A stretch of 64,000 nucleotides of DNA from Hyalella azteca (taxonomy: Eukaryota; Arthropoda; Malacostraca; Amphipoda; Hyalellidae): contig NW_025942202.1 in assembly GCF_000764305.2 (NCBI RefSeq), forward strand, positions 248,001 through 312,000. Direction: 5' to 3'. Position 1 is the first letter of the stretch; each line of letters starts with the position of its first letter. This document shows, piece by piece, positions 50,296 through 61,917 of this stretch. The position numbers and the translations under genes were made by a program. The notes under the pieces were generated by a model. That model made no database searches. It had not been told where the DNA came from and worked only from the letters and a program-made list of their open reading frames with translations.

Positions 50296-51718
50296 CTGAG
50301 GAGCAAAATAGAGTCTTATACGCCACGTGCTCGTGAAAATGACCATTTTCGCATATTTCCCAATGGATATGTTAAGAGCGAAAACTTTTACGTTTGAGGA
50401 ATGTCGTCCATCAAAAGCTTCCAAAATACAGCAACACTTTTCCTAATTCACGGCACAATGTTCACCAAATTTGGTGCAACTAATTATTTCTGTGAAAGCC
50501 TAATAAAAAAAATTACATTGCAAGCACTTTTGGGAAATTAACAAATTTCCCTAAATTAATTAACGTTCGGAATGTTTTATATATATGTCTCTTTTCATAA
50601 ATCATGCGAAAAATTTTGTCTTAAGAATTCGCCTGCGATTAGATTCTCAAAGTGCTAGAGCAATCGAAGAAAATTATTGGTGAAGCTATTCACGGGCATG
50701 TGGTCGTATTTTGATTGGCGCAAAAGATAAGACCAGAACTTGGAATCAGATTAAATTACTCCACAAAAGTTCCCCCCTTTGCTCCAGTCAGACAAGAACT
50801 AAGGTCGTATCATCCAATTTATTTTTTATCCTTGCCCCATTATTAAGTGAGTATCGACTCCTATTCACTCGGTTGTGTTTGTATAGCTCATTGCTATCGG
50901 GCGGATTGGCCGGCGCGACCTCACGACTCGATTCTATCTCTGCCAGAAATGCCAGTCTCGTCGACTCGAAATAATGAGATAAATGTAGACTGCAGCTTTG
51001 GTGATGAAAAGATCTGAATAACCTTTGCGCAACTTAAGATGATATGTGCGCTTGTTCGCATGTAAACGGCAGTGAACAGTCTTCGTGCGGCAGCAGTTGC
51101 ACCGAAATTCGTTAGCTCCACGTACATCAAAGTACATTCTCAGAAATTTCAGACGTAACAAAAATGCACGCTTGAGATAGGCCATTATTATGTTGTTTCT
51201 TTTTAGACTTCGTTATTGGCAAGAAGTGCTGCTGGTCTTGAAAGGTAAACTCTCTATATCTTCACAGACAGGGTGTGTCGCAGATTTTTTAACATACGTT
51301 CTTGTGATTGCTCTAAACTCATAATTAAGTTCATGTGAAATGTATACGACATGAAAACTCCAGGAAAACGTTTTTTTTTTATTTCGTGCAATGCATTATG
51401 GCGTATGATATATTTTTTTATGAATAATATATATATATATATTATATGACCAAGATATGCTATGTCATGCTAGGATTAAGAGGTACTGTATTAATCGCAC
51501 GTTAACTGTGATGAATTACTATTAATGTGGGTCATGGTCGCAGACAAAAAATAAGCCGGAGAAAGTATTAGCACTGGATTTATCATAGGTTTTTACAATT
51601 AAATTAAAGTTAGAATTTGCTGGTGGCGTTTATGAATAACTATAAGGCTAAAGTCCTTAATAGTTCTTGCCTTTTGAATGTATATTGATGTACTGTGTTG
51701 CAGTAACAAGACAATTGA

Positions 51719-51886
51719 GAAGGGAGATCAAGATACCCTGCGCAACCTATAGGCGGTGCAGATGCTGGTGTTGGTCGCGGCATGCCAGTTGGTTCCCATG
51801 CAGCTAAGAGAGAAGCTCATCATCAAGTGTCAATGTTGGCTGGCCGCTGCCTTGAGCTTCATCAAGACGATGTGCTGGCAGCGTGA
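51719..51886 (+). CDS. Candidate short ORF/exon in GC-rich island
   Basis: A 55-codon frame in a sharp GC island (51720-51960) begins Gly/Ala-rich (GGADAGVGRGMPVGSHAAK) and ends CLELHQDDVLAA before TGA at 51884. A good acceptor (TACTGTGTTGCAG) lies at 51703 but is out of frame with it across a TGA. A minus-strand frame of 39 codons also begins in this island. The composition supports coding or CpG-island character. The product is unknown. Confidence 0.2.
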   Translation, partial: EGRSRYPAQPIGGADAGVGRGMPVGSHAAKREAHHQVSMLAGRCLELHQDDVLAA

Positions 51887-53845
51887 CATAGCTCTTTCTT
51901 TAGCTCGCACCTCGCCTGGGTGACGCTCATGCTGATGCAGTGACAGCATCACGTCATTCGCTCACATCATGTGTCGTATATCAAGTTGGTGAAAATAACT
52001 GGGGTGTCATCACTGCAGTATACCTTAAACTTTGCAACTGTACATCGAATGTAACAATTTCTAAAAAACTGTTTACAATTTGAACTTATAGACTGATATT
52101 TTCTGACTTTTGGACATTCCTCGATATTGGAGAATGTTGCTCAATTCTATGTTCCCCTCAAAACTTTGCTTGAACAGAATGATCAGAAGCTATTCCCGAT
52201 AAGGGAAGAGTGGCACTGAGTACGTGGAGAATTTAATTCTGAACATTTTATTTTTTTATGTTCTTATATATAGAAACAGTTGAAAATTTTCCGCCCTGTG
52301 TTAACATATGGGCTTACATATTGCGTGGTGCATATGGGCCTGGGAACAGATCGTTCCAATTTGCGGCAGACGATGATTATTTAAGCGTTATATTTTGGGA
52401 ATTTTCCGATGATTCTCGATTAAAATAACAAAGAAACCACAGCAAATCATCAAGTTAAGAATCTCCCAATAAGTTTATAAAATATGAATCAACAAGTTTC
52501 GGCATTACTCGTTTCTTATTTAGGAAACCAAATGCTATCGTGGATGTTTAGCTCACAGAAATTTCAGGTTCCTAACAAGCTCAAGTCTCTGACATTTTAA
52601 ACGTTGCGATAGAATCAAAACCCGCTTCTAATTTGAAATCACAATCAGAAATCAGTAATCGGATTGTATTTTTCAAGGGCGTGATCACAGTGCGGCAAGC
52701 TAAGTGGATTTATATTTTTTCATGCGTTTGAAAGGTCAAGTTTTCATGAAATTTTTGATTGCGTTCCTCCCCGAGTACCTGGAACAGTTGTTTATTCAGA
52801 TTTTTAACGATAGCCTGGCAATATTGTTAATTCAAAACACTGTTGTAAAATGCCTGTATATGACTGAGATTTTGACCAATCATAGAATTATGAGAATTAA
52901 GAATGGGCAACTAATAATGCTCACTATGTCATCCATGACGCGAGAGTAATTATCATTATCATCATCACGTAATTACTATAATTATTCTTAGGTTTCCCAA
53001 ACCACTGCCAAACAACAAGCTTTGCTATATTTTGCATTATTGTGCTACATTGTTGTCGTGCCTGAACAATTTACTTTGAGAACTGTTTTCATTCAAACAC
53101 TGATATCAAACAAACGATTTAATTGGTACATTGAGTTATTGGTCAATTATCTTCTTCCTGACACTTCATTGAACCTGGAAGAGTTTATTTTCCCAGGTTT
53201 TTTAATAGGTTATGATTTTTGCCGGGCCCTTACTCACAGCACTAAATTTTTCTGGCACAATGAGGGTAACAATTGATGCAAGTATTTATTTGTAATTTTA
53301 ACTGGGTTTCTGCCCACGAGACTTAACAAATCCAGGACGCTTGAAGCTGTATGCAAAGTCAGCGTAATTAGCACAATTAGCACATTGATCCGTCATAGTA
53401 TACATATAGTCTGATTCGTTATCCTGAGATGGCACATATTCCCATTATTCACTTGGAAATATAATGAAGGATTTCCCACAGCAGAGGACGTCCATTAATC
53501 ACATGCCTGCTCCTCGATCTAAGCAAAGAGATCGCATTAAATAGCAGGAGCCTTCAGGAGTTACGGTGATCGAACCGCGTGTCAACATCAGCCAATTAAT
53601 GAACAGATCGGTGCCTCTTTAATCATGCGTAATTAGTCTCCGATGTCAAATGTGAAGTATTAATACATGAAAGTTCTTTGTACAGGAGATCATTAAGTGA
53701 CCATAATAACATTTGGACTCAAGCTCACGCCCATGTGGTGATGACTTGGTGATCCTGCAGCGGTCATCGCAAGTCGTTCCTTGAAGCAACCATGTTCTTA
53801 ATTCGAAGAAAAGCCACTTGTTTTGATGTCTCGGGTGTTCATGAC

Positions 53846-53985
53846 TATATATAAGGGACGGCTGGACTCCCTCGCATAACGAAGTGCTTCTTTTTCCGAT
53901 GCCTCAACACGATCTTCAATTGAAGCAGCACCTACAACGCGCAAAAGACGTTCAGGTGCTAGTGAATTACAGGGATGAATTCTGA
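53846..53985 (+). promoter_or_regulatory. Candidate TATA box with short downstream ORF
   Basis: TATATATAAGG at 53846-53856 is followed by a GC-richer leader and an ATG at 53899. This opens 28 codons (MPQHDLQLKQHLQRAKDV...) ending at 53985, with a possible CAG|GTGCTA donor inside. A 97-codon minus-strand frame overlaps it (53798-54091). No initiator motif is evident. Confidence 0.18.
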
Positions 53986-54369
53986 TCTTAATGACATTGT
54001 AGTGAGTATGTTTTGGGCAATGAATTCTGTAATAATTTAAGACTCTAAATAAGATTGTAAGCTCTAAAAATAAGCTCACTCTCCGATTCAAGTAGCCTGA
54101 TTGCTGCTTTCTTGATCAAACTTCACAAATGAGGGATTCATATAATCACAAAATTCTCCATAGAATTCTTCACAAGCTCCTCACGTGATTTCTGATGAGC
54201 TATTTTCTCAGTACCGATTATCACTCCTATGACATATCAAACTGTCACAACTACATACCTTAAAACGAATGTTGAGACAATCAGTACTGAAATTTATCTA
54301 TTCAATTCAGGCTCTAAAATTCAAAATAGAAGTACTTATATCATTAGTCTGCTTATATCGCAAGTTCAC

Positions 54370-54436
54370 AAGGAATTTAAAAGCAAAGAAAACGCCAAGA
54401 AAATTCACCGTATCGATATTGAAAACGTTTCGGAGT
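54370..54436 (-). repeat. Inverted copy of the element's 3' region (left arm)
   Basis: Reverse complement of 54686-54752 over 67 bp with one mismatch. Its inner edge abuts the RT fragment exactly, as expected if it arose during the same insertion event. Confidence 0.95.
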
Positions 54437-54631
54437 GGTTTGATATACCGTGGATATAGGGTGTGTTCTACTTTCCATGATATGCATTTGGAATTCGATT
54501 TCATTCGTAATATATTTCAGCTTAATGGTTTTCCATCGTGCCTTGTGTATAGTAAAATCAAACGCTTCTTATCTAACAAATTTTCTGAAACTGTGACTGA
54601 ATGCGATAGTAAGAAAATTATAGAATTTTGA
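54437..54631 (+). pseudogene. Penelope-like reverse transcriptase, C-terminal remnant
   Basis: About 64 codons in frame from the end of the inverted arm to TGA at 54629-54631. The peptide contains YRGYRVCSTF, then EFDFIRNIFQLNGFP and a basic helix (SKIKRFLSNKF). This corresponds to the pattern R-x-x-x-(I/V)-C-S ... E-(F/L)-x-x-(L/I)-x-x-(I/F)-F-x-x-N-G-(Y/F)-P found just after the catalytic part of Penelope-like RTs. The catalytic core (YxDD) and the GIY-YIG endonuclease are absent, so the copy is dead. The open frame extends upstream to 54269, but that part is encoded by the inverted arm and flank, not by the RT. Confidence 0.7.
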
Positions 54632-54669
54632 CTTTTAAAGTGATTTTATTCATTTTTAGTTTAGTCGAA

Positions 54670-54696
54670 CTGATGATGGAGCTGGACTCCGAAACG
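54670..54696 (+). ncRNA. Hammerhead-like ribozyme motif
   Basis: The conserved boxes CTGATGA and GAAAC are separated by a stem GGAG/CTCC with a short loop, 38 bases after the RT stop. That position is where hammerhead motifs occur in Penelope-like elements. One unpaired T precedes the stem. I could not find convincing stem III or a cleavage triplet by eye, so activity is doubtful. Confidence 0.4.
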
Positions 54697-54771
54697 TTTT
54701 CAATATCGATATGGTGAATTTTCTTGGCGTTTTCTTTGCTTTTAAATTCCTTTTCAAAATAGAAGAAGTAC

Positions 54772-57700
54772 ATACAACGGTTCAAATTACTTTCCGAGAC
54801 GATTGGTTATTCGCACCTTCAAGGCAATTGTATGCATTTAATGAGCACATTATAGCAAGAAATTATTCATGAAGATCTTCTTGACCTGCATGCAACCAGC
54901 CGCTGTATTTTATCATCAGAATGAAATTAAGTGGCGCTTCACACTGTTTTCATTTGAGCTTTTTTAGTGAGGCAGAACAGAAGCATGGCCGTTGCAACAA
55001 TTCTCCCCTTGGACGTTAATTAGGTTCGTCATAAGTCAGGAGTAACTTTCTTTGGAGATGCAATTAGGCGAACGCCTAGCTAAACCTGCTCATCCTTAAA
55101 TTTAGGCTTGGAATAAAACACTGCCAGATAAACGAAGAGCATCGCTATTGCTGCTGTAAATTTGGTCCATGAGGAGATAGCATACAGTTCCGTCCTCTTC
55201 CTTCCTATGAAGTAATAAAGGAGGTAATTAAATAACGTTTTTGTGATGCATAAATTAACTTGTAAATCTTCTTAAGCCCGTTTTTATTTTTATACCGCGG
55301 CTAATATGTCAAGGCCTAAAGTTATTTTAGGACACATTTTTCGAAAGCAAAAGATCAAGATAAACTCATTAAGAACAATTTTATTGATCTCAATAGCCCT
55401 AATTAATGACATTACAGCATCTTAGAACAGAAAGTTATCAAACTCGCTTTGAGTGACGGACTTCAATAAACTAGAGTACTCAAATTATTCAATTTTAATA
55501 CAATAAATTTTCTGGTCAAATTTTGCACATTTTGGGAAAAATGACAGAAAATTATTAATAAAGCTGAGACTCCACTGCTGCGTAAATTGGGTTTCGGTGA
55601 AATCCAATTAAATTTTTCATATCTGTATGCTCATATTAATGATATGATTTTTTGCGAGGCGAGCAGAGTGATCTGACGAACTCACAAGAATCATATCGAA
55701 ATAGGTTTTGTTACTCCTTGAATAGGTACTGCACCATTGATTCGAAGCTCCATCAAACTTTATGTGATGACCTCTGCCTCTCACACTGCAGGTTATTTCT
55801 TGAGCGAGCGCAATACAGCTGGAGGGGCCACACGGCATCAACATGTCCAGAGCTGTCGTGATGATGTCGTGAACTCGTCCTCTGTTCCATCCAGCCATGT
55901 TTTGCGTTCATGATTGGTTCATTGCACTGCAGGGATGCTGGCAAATTACCTCGTCAAGCTCATTTCTGAAGCCCGCTACCAGCGGGAGCTGGGCTATGGA
56001 CAGATTTCAATTTTCTTGTGGCACCTCAAAAACGAATTCACTGAGCCAAAAATTAAAAAGGGCTGTAAAAATTACCCGGAAGTGCGATGAATTTCAAACC
56101 TAGTTTTTTTTTAACTAAATCTCAAGTTTCTTTTGAAAATCAAATTTATTACAAGATTATTGAATTTTTTATTTTCCATGGTCACTTGATGAAATCATTA
56201 GTAGCTTGGCATTGTTATTGAGCAAATAGGTTCAATTTATATCAGTACAAAAAATTTATAAGTTTAGATGCATTATGTTTACGTTTTCAATCGCTTTTGA
56301 TAACATAACGAACATTAGTGCGTCGTTTTAATCGTCATTGACCATTTTCGGGGGTCAATTTTTTTAATTATTTTAGCTATAGATATATCACAAACGTTAT
56401 TTTGTTTATTTTAGGAAGGCCTCGTATGCTCCACTCTCGTCTGAACTTGACGCCAATGGAAACATTGGAATGTGATTGAAAAACTTAAACTTACGCTTTG
56501 GTTTTTTAAGTAGATTGGCTCAACTTCGGTATATTCATCGTTAGTATTTTGATTATAGTATTTGCTTTAAATAGCGTTCTTGGACCAAAGAATTTTTCAA
56601 ATAAAAAGTTTTCAAAAATAAAGCTTTTCTAGAAACTTCAAATTTTTTCAATCAACATAAATCCTTATTTCAAAGAACGTGAATCTTGTTCATGCTTTTC
56701 AAAACTGATTTTATGACCACCAGTAGGAATTTGTACGCATGAGGACAAAGCATGTTGCAGCAGAAGCAAGGCGGCAGTCGAGTTTTGGCAAAGGAATTCA
56801 ACGATAGAAGTTAAATTTTACGATTGCCATAAAACACTGATGATGCAATATGCGTCAGACTCCGGAGCCGTTTATCGGAGACAATGATTAGAGTAAATGA
56901 TTTCATTTCTTGTGACCTGCATGCATAAAGTTATGAAGCGATGGCTCCCGCTGGCGTTCTCAGCGCGTTAGCAACTATTGAGTTTGATTTATGCGAACCT
57001 CTAATAGACCGACCTTATTGAACAAAAACTAATCAATAAATGACGAGGCCCAGCAGGTCTCCATTGAGGCATGGTCGTACACGGTCATGAGTGAAGAAGT
57101 GTTCAAATAAACAATTGGAAGAGTTTCTGGGTCGATACTTATGGCCTGGTAATATTCAGGCAAGAAGGAGCGTCGATCGACACGGTTTGTTATTACATTC
57201 AGCATGCGCGTTGGCTGCGGCGGCTCCTTGCTTGAATTACAACGCAGTTTTCAGGTAACGAAAAAATTTGAAATGCTTCTAATTAATGGAGTGCGAATTG
57301 ATGGAACTGCTGTCGAGCTAGCTACTTTCATGCGGATAAGAAGGCTGGACACAATTGATTGTAGATGTAACTCTCTGAACGAGCGTCGCGACTTATTATA
57401 GGTTACGTGCTTGCCATTAACGTCATATTCACTTTTAACTTTTAAATGAAAAATTTGACATCAAATGTACGTTAGTACAAATTTAATTTTATATACGAAA
57501 TGAATGAATTTTGACCAATGAATCATATGTAACTTTCGCCTTGGAAGTTGGTTAATTCGTTTGAATAAATATTTTCCCGGAAGAGTTAGTAGAGTCATAC
57601 ATGAACGATTCTCTTAATGTTTTGGTTCAATCCAATTCAGCAGTTATTAATTAGATTATCTTATATCAACTATCTAATTCATCAAAAAAGTATATTTCCT

Positions 57701-58216
57701 TAATACAACATACGCCCAGAAATTATACAGCGCTAATTAAAAAAAATTATAGCGCGAGAATAGTGACACAAGTTTGAATGGAAGATCATAGTTATCACGG
57801 ATCAGAGACTACTGAGAAGGGAAGGTCCCGAAAAGTGATAATGCATAAAAAAATATATTTATCACACGATGTTTGTTAGCCAACGGATCTAGCAATGATC
57901 AAACAAACGTTTCCTAAAGAACGGAGAAGAGTCACACATGAAAATTAAAAAAAAAATCATTTCAGGTCCTTGAACCATACGTTAGCAATTTTTAAAAGGA
58001 TTTTATTACTCTACAGAAAATATGATTAGTAGAAAAGAAATTTAGAATGAAAAGACATCGTTTTAAAAACATATTTTGGATCCTATGTATCCCATATATC
58101 TTATTGCAGTGAGGAGCGTATGTCTGTGCTGGATTTTAAAGATTTTCGTAAGAGCATTGATGTCAGATGCACACTAGCGTCCAATCTTTCAAGAGGACAT
58201 CGATCGAACAAAATAA
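54772..58216. other. Stretch without supported gene
   Basis: AT-rich. Minus-strand frames at 55617-55944 lie in a slightly GC-richer patch and look weakly protein-like but lack clear splice sites. Nothing else seen. Confidence 0.45.
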
Positions 58217-58567
58217 ACACACACTTGTGCGCCCAGCGACAATCTCGTAAGACGCATGGCGCTCGTCCAGAAACTGGACCAGTTGTCTGCGCTGCGTAGT
58301 GTTGACTCTGCCTACGCGCACCCGTCACATCGCGAAAAAATTCCGTTGTCTCCCTACGAGACAGAGAGGTCTGCGAGGACCGATCTCTGTAGCAGGTTGC
58401 CTTTTGAATGCTCAATAGCGGCCATATCGTTACACTGGACGAACAGTTCAAGTGTTTGGACAGAAGACATTGAACAAGCAGAGAGCTTGCCCGTCACGCC
58501 CTCGTACTCAGGCAGTTATACGGGCTTTGATCGAAGCATAAGCAGGGACGGTCGTGAGGTCAAATAG
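58217..58567 (+). CDS. Candidate terminal exon or ORF, Ser/Thr-rich, product unknown
   Basis: In a GC-rich island a frame is open from 58217, with ATG at 58256, to TAG at 58565-58567 (103 codons from the ATG). The product is polar, Ser/Thr- and Tyr-rich, and acidic in places (NSSSVWTEDIEQAESLPV, PSYSGSYTGFDRSISRD), as in disordered signalling tails. A possible acceptor (GTGCGCCCAG) ends at 58237. An AATAAA signal lies at 58958-58963, about 390 bases downstream. A 116-codon minus-strand frame (58101-58451) covers part of the same island, so the strand is not certain. No family is recognised. Confidence 0.22.
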   Translation, partial: THTCAPSDNLVRRMALVQKLDQLSALRSVDSAYAHPSHREKIPLSPYETERSARTDLCSRLPFECSIAAISLHWTNSSSVWTEDIEQAESLPVTPSYSGSYTGFDRSISRDGREVK

Positions 58568-59344
58568 AGACAGTAGAATAACGTATGACCCTCCGCTGCA
58601 CTGACGGTTATCATTCATGCAAATTATGATTGAGTGTAGCTTGACACAACAAGGGCTCGTCGTTAAGAAAAAATCCCAAAGTTTAAAGCGTGCTTCAAGA
58701 CTTTGTTGACTAATTTTTCATCGAAAATGAATAATCAGTTCTAGAGTTTAAAAGCAATCAGTGGAGATGTTGATACGAAATTTGCATTAACAGCATCACA
58801 ATCTCTACTCAGATTAGCGACAGTGAACACTACGAGTACAGCGAATAATTACTCCACCCTGTGCTGGGCAAAATGACTCGATAAAAGGCTGGGATAGAAG
58901 CATGGATCCGTTTCCGTGTTGATCCGAACTCCATGAATCTAATTCAAGCGAAAGTCAAATAAAAATTAATTTTAACCACTCGTCATTCAAATGTACATGT
59001 AACACTGCAAATTTATCTATGAATAAATGATGTGATAGCTTAGTAGAAGGCCGATATTAGATTATATAAGGCAATTTTTCATTGTGGTAGTAATATTAGA
59101 GAGAAGATTGTTAACTAACTAGTCTTTTCGTTGAAGCCGTGTTATGAGTTTTGCATGTTTTTTGGAATTGTTTGACAGAATTACGATTTGATTCTTGTGG
59201 CTGTGCAGTGGCCGTTTGTAGCATCTGAAGCATTTCCGCAATTTCTACGGAAATTTAAAATTAATCTTCATTCGGTTGAGTCATTTCCAAAACCTAACAG
59301 AAATTAACATTAAAAAAATAATATACATGGGAATATAAGAATGA

Positions 59345-59516
59345 CAAAAAAATATAACTCAGTACTCTCTGTAGTGAGTGACATAAAGCGCATTTTCTCG
59401 TCGACGAAAACGTGAAGTCACGGACAGACAGACGGACAGACGTACGGACATACGGACAAACAGACGGACATGACGAGCACAATAGCGCCTTTTTTCCATA
59501 AATGAGAAAATGCGCT
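59345..59516 (+). repeat. Dispersed repeat, copy 3
   Basis: The best-preserved copy. It has the AT-rich head AAAAAAATATAACTCAGTAC, then a perfect 13-bp inverted pair AGCGCATTTTCTC (59387) and GAGAAAATGCGCT (ending 59516). This pair encloses GTCGACGAAAACGTGAAGTCAC, a GACGGACA-type tandem tract and CACAATAGCGCC. It is shared with 18923-19068 and 34004-34179. It is non-coding; the apparent minus-strand protein is a translation of the tandem tract. Confidence 0.88.
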
Positions 59517-61601
59517 AAAAACAGCATTTAGGTAGTGTCGAATCGGTCTTTTAGCTGGTGACATTGATATAATTTATAACGACGGAAATAAGCTAACATT
59601 TATTCGCTAATTGATGTTACTGCTCTGCTTTTATAATTCTGACACGGGAAATAAATCTCGTTTACCATCGTTAATGCTATTCGTACTTAGCGGTTAGGGA
59701 CCTAGAAGTCCCTTCAGTCACTAAAGGATAAACAGAAAATCTCTCAGCACCAAAGCATCAGAATTTTGCTTTGTTTCTTACCCAGTTACGAAAACGGGCT
59801 TGAGAATTGACGTTGTTAGCGTATGCGAAGTAAAACTTTCTATTCAAACAAACTCCTCGGAGTAAACGAAAAACCGCTGAAATAAAAATAAGATTATAGC
59901 ACCAAACGTAGAATTTTAGCATTTAAATTTTGTTATTCTATGGATAAATAATGCTTATTACGTCTGGGGTCCAGACAAGCGTTTAAATACATAATTATTT
60001 TAGTGAATGTGCGTAACACGAGTTTCAGTCTTGTGGATATGAAATCGTGAGCATAATTTTAATTAAATAATGGCAAACACGCCCGCGGAAACGTAATCTT
60101 GTGAACTCATAGTTGAATCTCGGACTAGTACGAATTACTAATTCAATCTATTTATACAGAAGCAAAGGCTTCTTTGTGCAATCATGTCGGATTCACAACA
60201 CACAGAAGCTGACTTAGCTGAGAAGTACACAGTACACATAACACAGCAATAGATAGGCTAGATAGCCAACCTTATGAAGTTTATTTTTTTTTTCAACGTA
60301 GTACGCCATCGAAAGTTTTTTTAAGAAGGAATGACTCTCTTAAAAAACGAGCTGTTTTTTATCGGAAACTATATCAGTCTAGGTTATAGATAATTAATTC
60401 ATGTAAAATTTGATTTTTTTTTCAAATCAACCCTTATTTGAGAGTTCATCGTCCCCCTGCAAATTAATGAGCACCGAAATTTCTTATGTATCATATTCAA
60501 AGTTGAGTTTTTGTTGTTTATATTAGGAAAAATTTAATTACTATCCTGCCTTCAATTTGTCACTATTAATAAAATCATACTAACTTGACCAGAAAACACA
60601 TAAAATAGTGTAAACTTAAACCTAGTAAAAGATGGACAACCAAAATTATGATGGAAATTTTTAACTTATTTTAGTTTTTAATTATGATCGTATTACGCTA
60701 AATTTTCACAAGTGTTCATCGAGATATTCCACTAAAACAATAATATTTTCATTATTACTCAAAGAAATTTTTAGTATACTGTGACGGCATGAGATATCTG
60801 TCTGATAGCATTATTGTCTTGATTTGATATGTACATCCAGCCAAGTTAGAGATCATTGGTCAGTCATTTTTGTTTTCTTTTGGTCATTGGTATTTGGTCA
60901 TTTCACAATTTTTCATTATGGTTGAAAATCAAATTTGCCGTCAATTGACGCCTTAGCTCTTAGGTCTACCACTAGTGATGCCTATTTCCGATTTTCTGCA
61001 AAATGGAAAATAGAAAACTCTGAACAACAATTTTCATGGCTTTGTGCATAAAGCGAAATGATGCGATTATTCGCTATCGCATATAATAGTTTGCGCCATA
61101 TCAGTCCGTTTTCGTTCGTCCATTTTCTTCTTCAATTCAAAGAAAACGGTTCAACTTGCATGGAACACCATTGAATACAATAAATTGCTTGGTCCCGGTT
61201 TGAACAGATTGAACTAAACTCAGTCATTTAGACTCTAAACTAAAGCATGCTAATGAGAGTGAAGATTATTGCTGGCACATTCACATTGAAACAGCACTCA
61301 GGGGCAATATCGACAGTTGTTTTTTTCCTTTATTGCACTTTTAAATTAAAACGACATTAGAAAATCATTTCAAGTACCTGAATAGTCGTCCGGCCGCGGC
61401 CCAGGCTGCCCAGCGATGAGAACATTTTCCCATTTCTTCTCTTTTTAGGAATAGATTCACGTACACACGAAACTAATTTATGCTGCAGAGGTATACGTAT
61501 GACCGACATATGTGATTTGTGCTGCCCAAATTAAATTTATCAGTCCCTGAGTATGAACCGTAAGTTCACGTGTTTTCGAGTATTTCCATAAGTTCCACTA
61601 A
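59517..61601. other. Stretch without recognisable gene
   Basis: AT-rich with homopolymer T and A runs. No frame of interest and no repeat recognised. Confidence 0.5.
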
Positions 61602-61917
61602 GCAGAGTGGCCCAGTGGTTAGAGTTCAGGGTACCAGGATTGGACCAGAAAGGTAGTACGGGTTTGATCCCAGCTGCCTGCGACAGTTCCTGGTCAGAAA
61701 CGGCGAGGAGACTGGTCGGTAAAGCAAAGCAAAAATAGGAGCAGTAAGTTGCGTGTTCGAACCGCAACAAGCCGTAAATGTTCTTCGATACTAGGAATAG
61801 GCGACAAGCCAATGGCCGAATAAAAGCTGAAACCGCTATTACATTAGCGCAATGTTTACAACCCATCCCCATGCATGTGAATCGCGTGAAATTGGCATGT
61901 GAATCGCATGAAATTGC
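61602..61917 (+). mobile_element. tRNA-derived SINE
   Basis: The head contains a pol III A box (TGGCCCAGTGG, 61608-61618) and, at tRNA spacing, a B box (GGTTTGATCCC, 61661-61671). GCAG and CTGC could pair as a remnant acceptor stem. It cannot fold as a working tRNA. A body follows (CGGCGAGGAGACTGGTCGG and an AAAGCAAAGC run). At 61749-61767 there is a second T-arm-like hairpin (GTTGCG, loop with TTCGAAC, CGCAAC). The 3' end has two copies of a 22-bp unit, CATGTGAATCGC(G/A)TGAAATTG (61873-61917), like a SINE tail repeat. No second copy is in the window, so the ends are estimated. Confidence 0.7.

Larger units (their letters stand above)
54335..54752 (+). mobile_element. 5'-truncated Penelope-like retroelement
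   Basis: It comprises an RT C-terminal fragment, a hammerhead-like motif and a 3' region. A 67-bp piece of the 3' region is repeated in inverted orientation at the 5' end (54370-54436 against 54686-54752, one mismatch). Possible flanking direct repeats TTCAAAATAGAAG...GTAC lie at 54320-54334 and 54753-54771, which would make the insertion about 420 bp. Penelope-like elements are known for 5' truncation, for complex inverted or tandem terminal arrangements, and for hammerhead ribozyme motifs in their terminal repeats. Confidence 0.65.

Noticed and set aside
51427..51446. AT dinucleotide run
   Set aside because: A short simple-sequence tract of no special interest.
54269..54436. N-terminal half of the 120-codon frame over the retroelement
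   Set aside because: It is encoded by flank and by the inverted arm. Only codons from 54437 resemble reverse transcriptase.
59294..59527. 77-codon minus-strand frame with repeated Ser-Val-Arg/Cys-Pro residues
   Set aside because: It is a translation of the GACGGACA tandem tract of the dispersed repeat; the same happens at 18972-19226.
61540..61872. 110-codon minus-strand frame
   Set aside because: It is the antisense translation of the SINE, including both boxes of the tRNA-like head.
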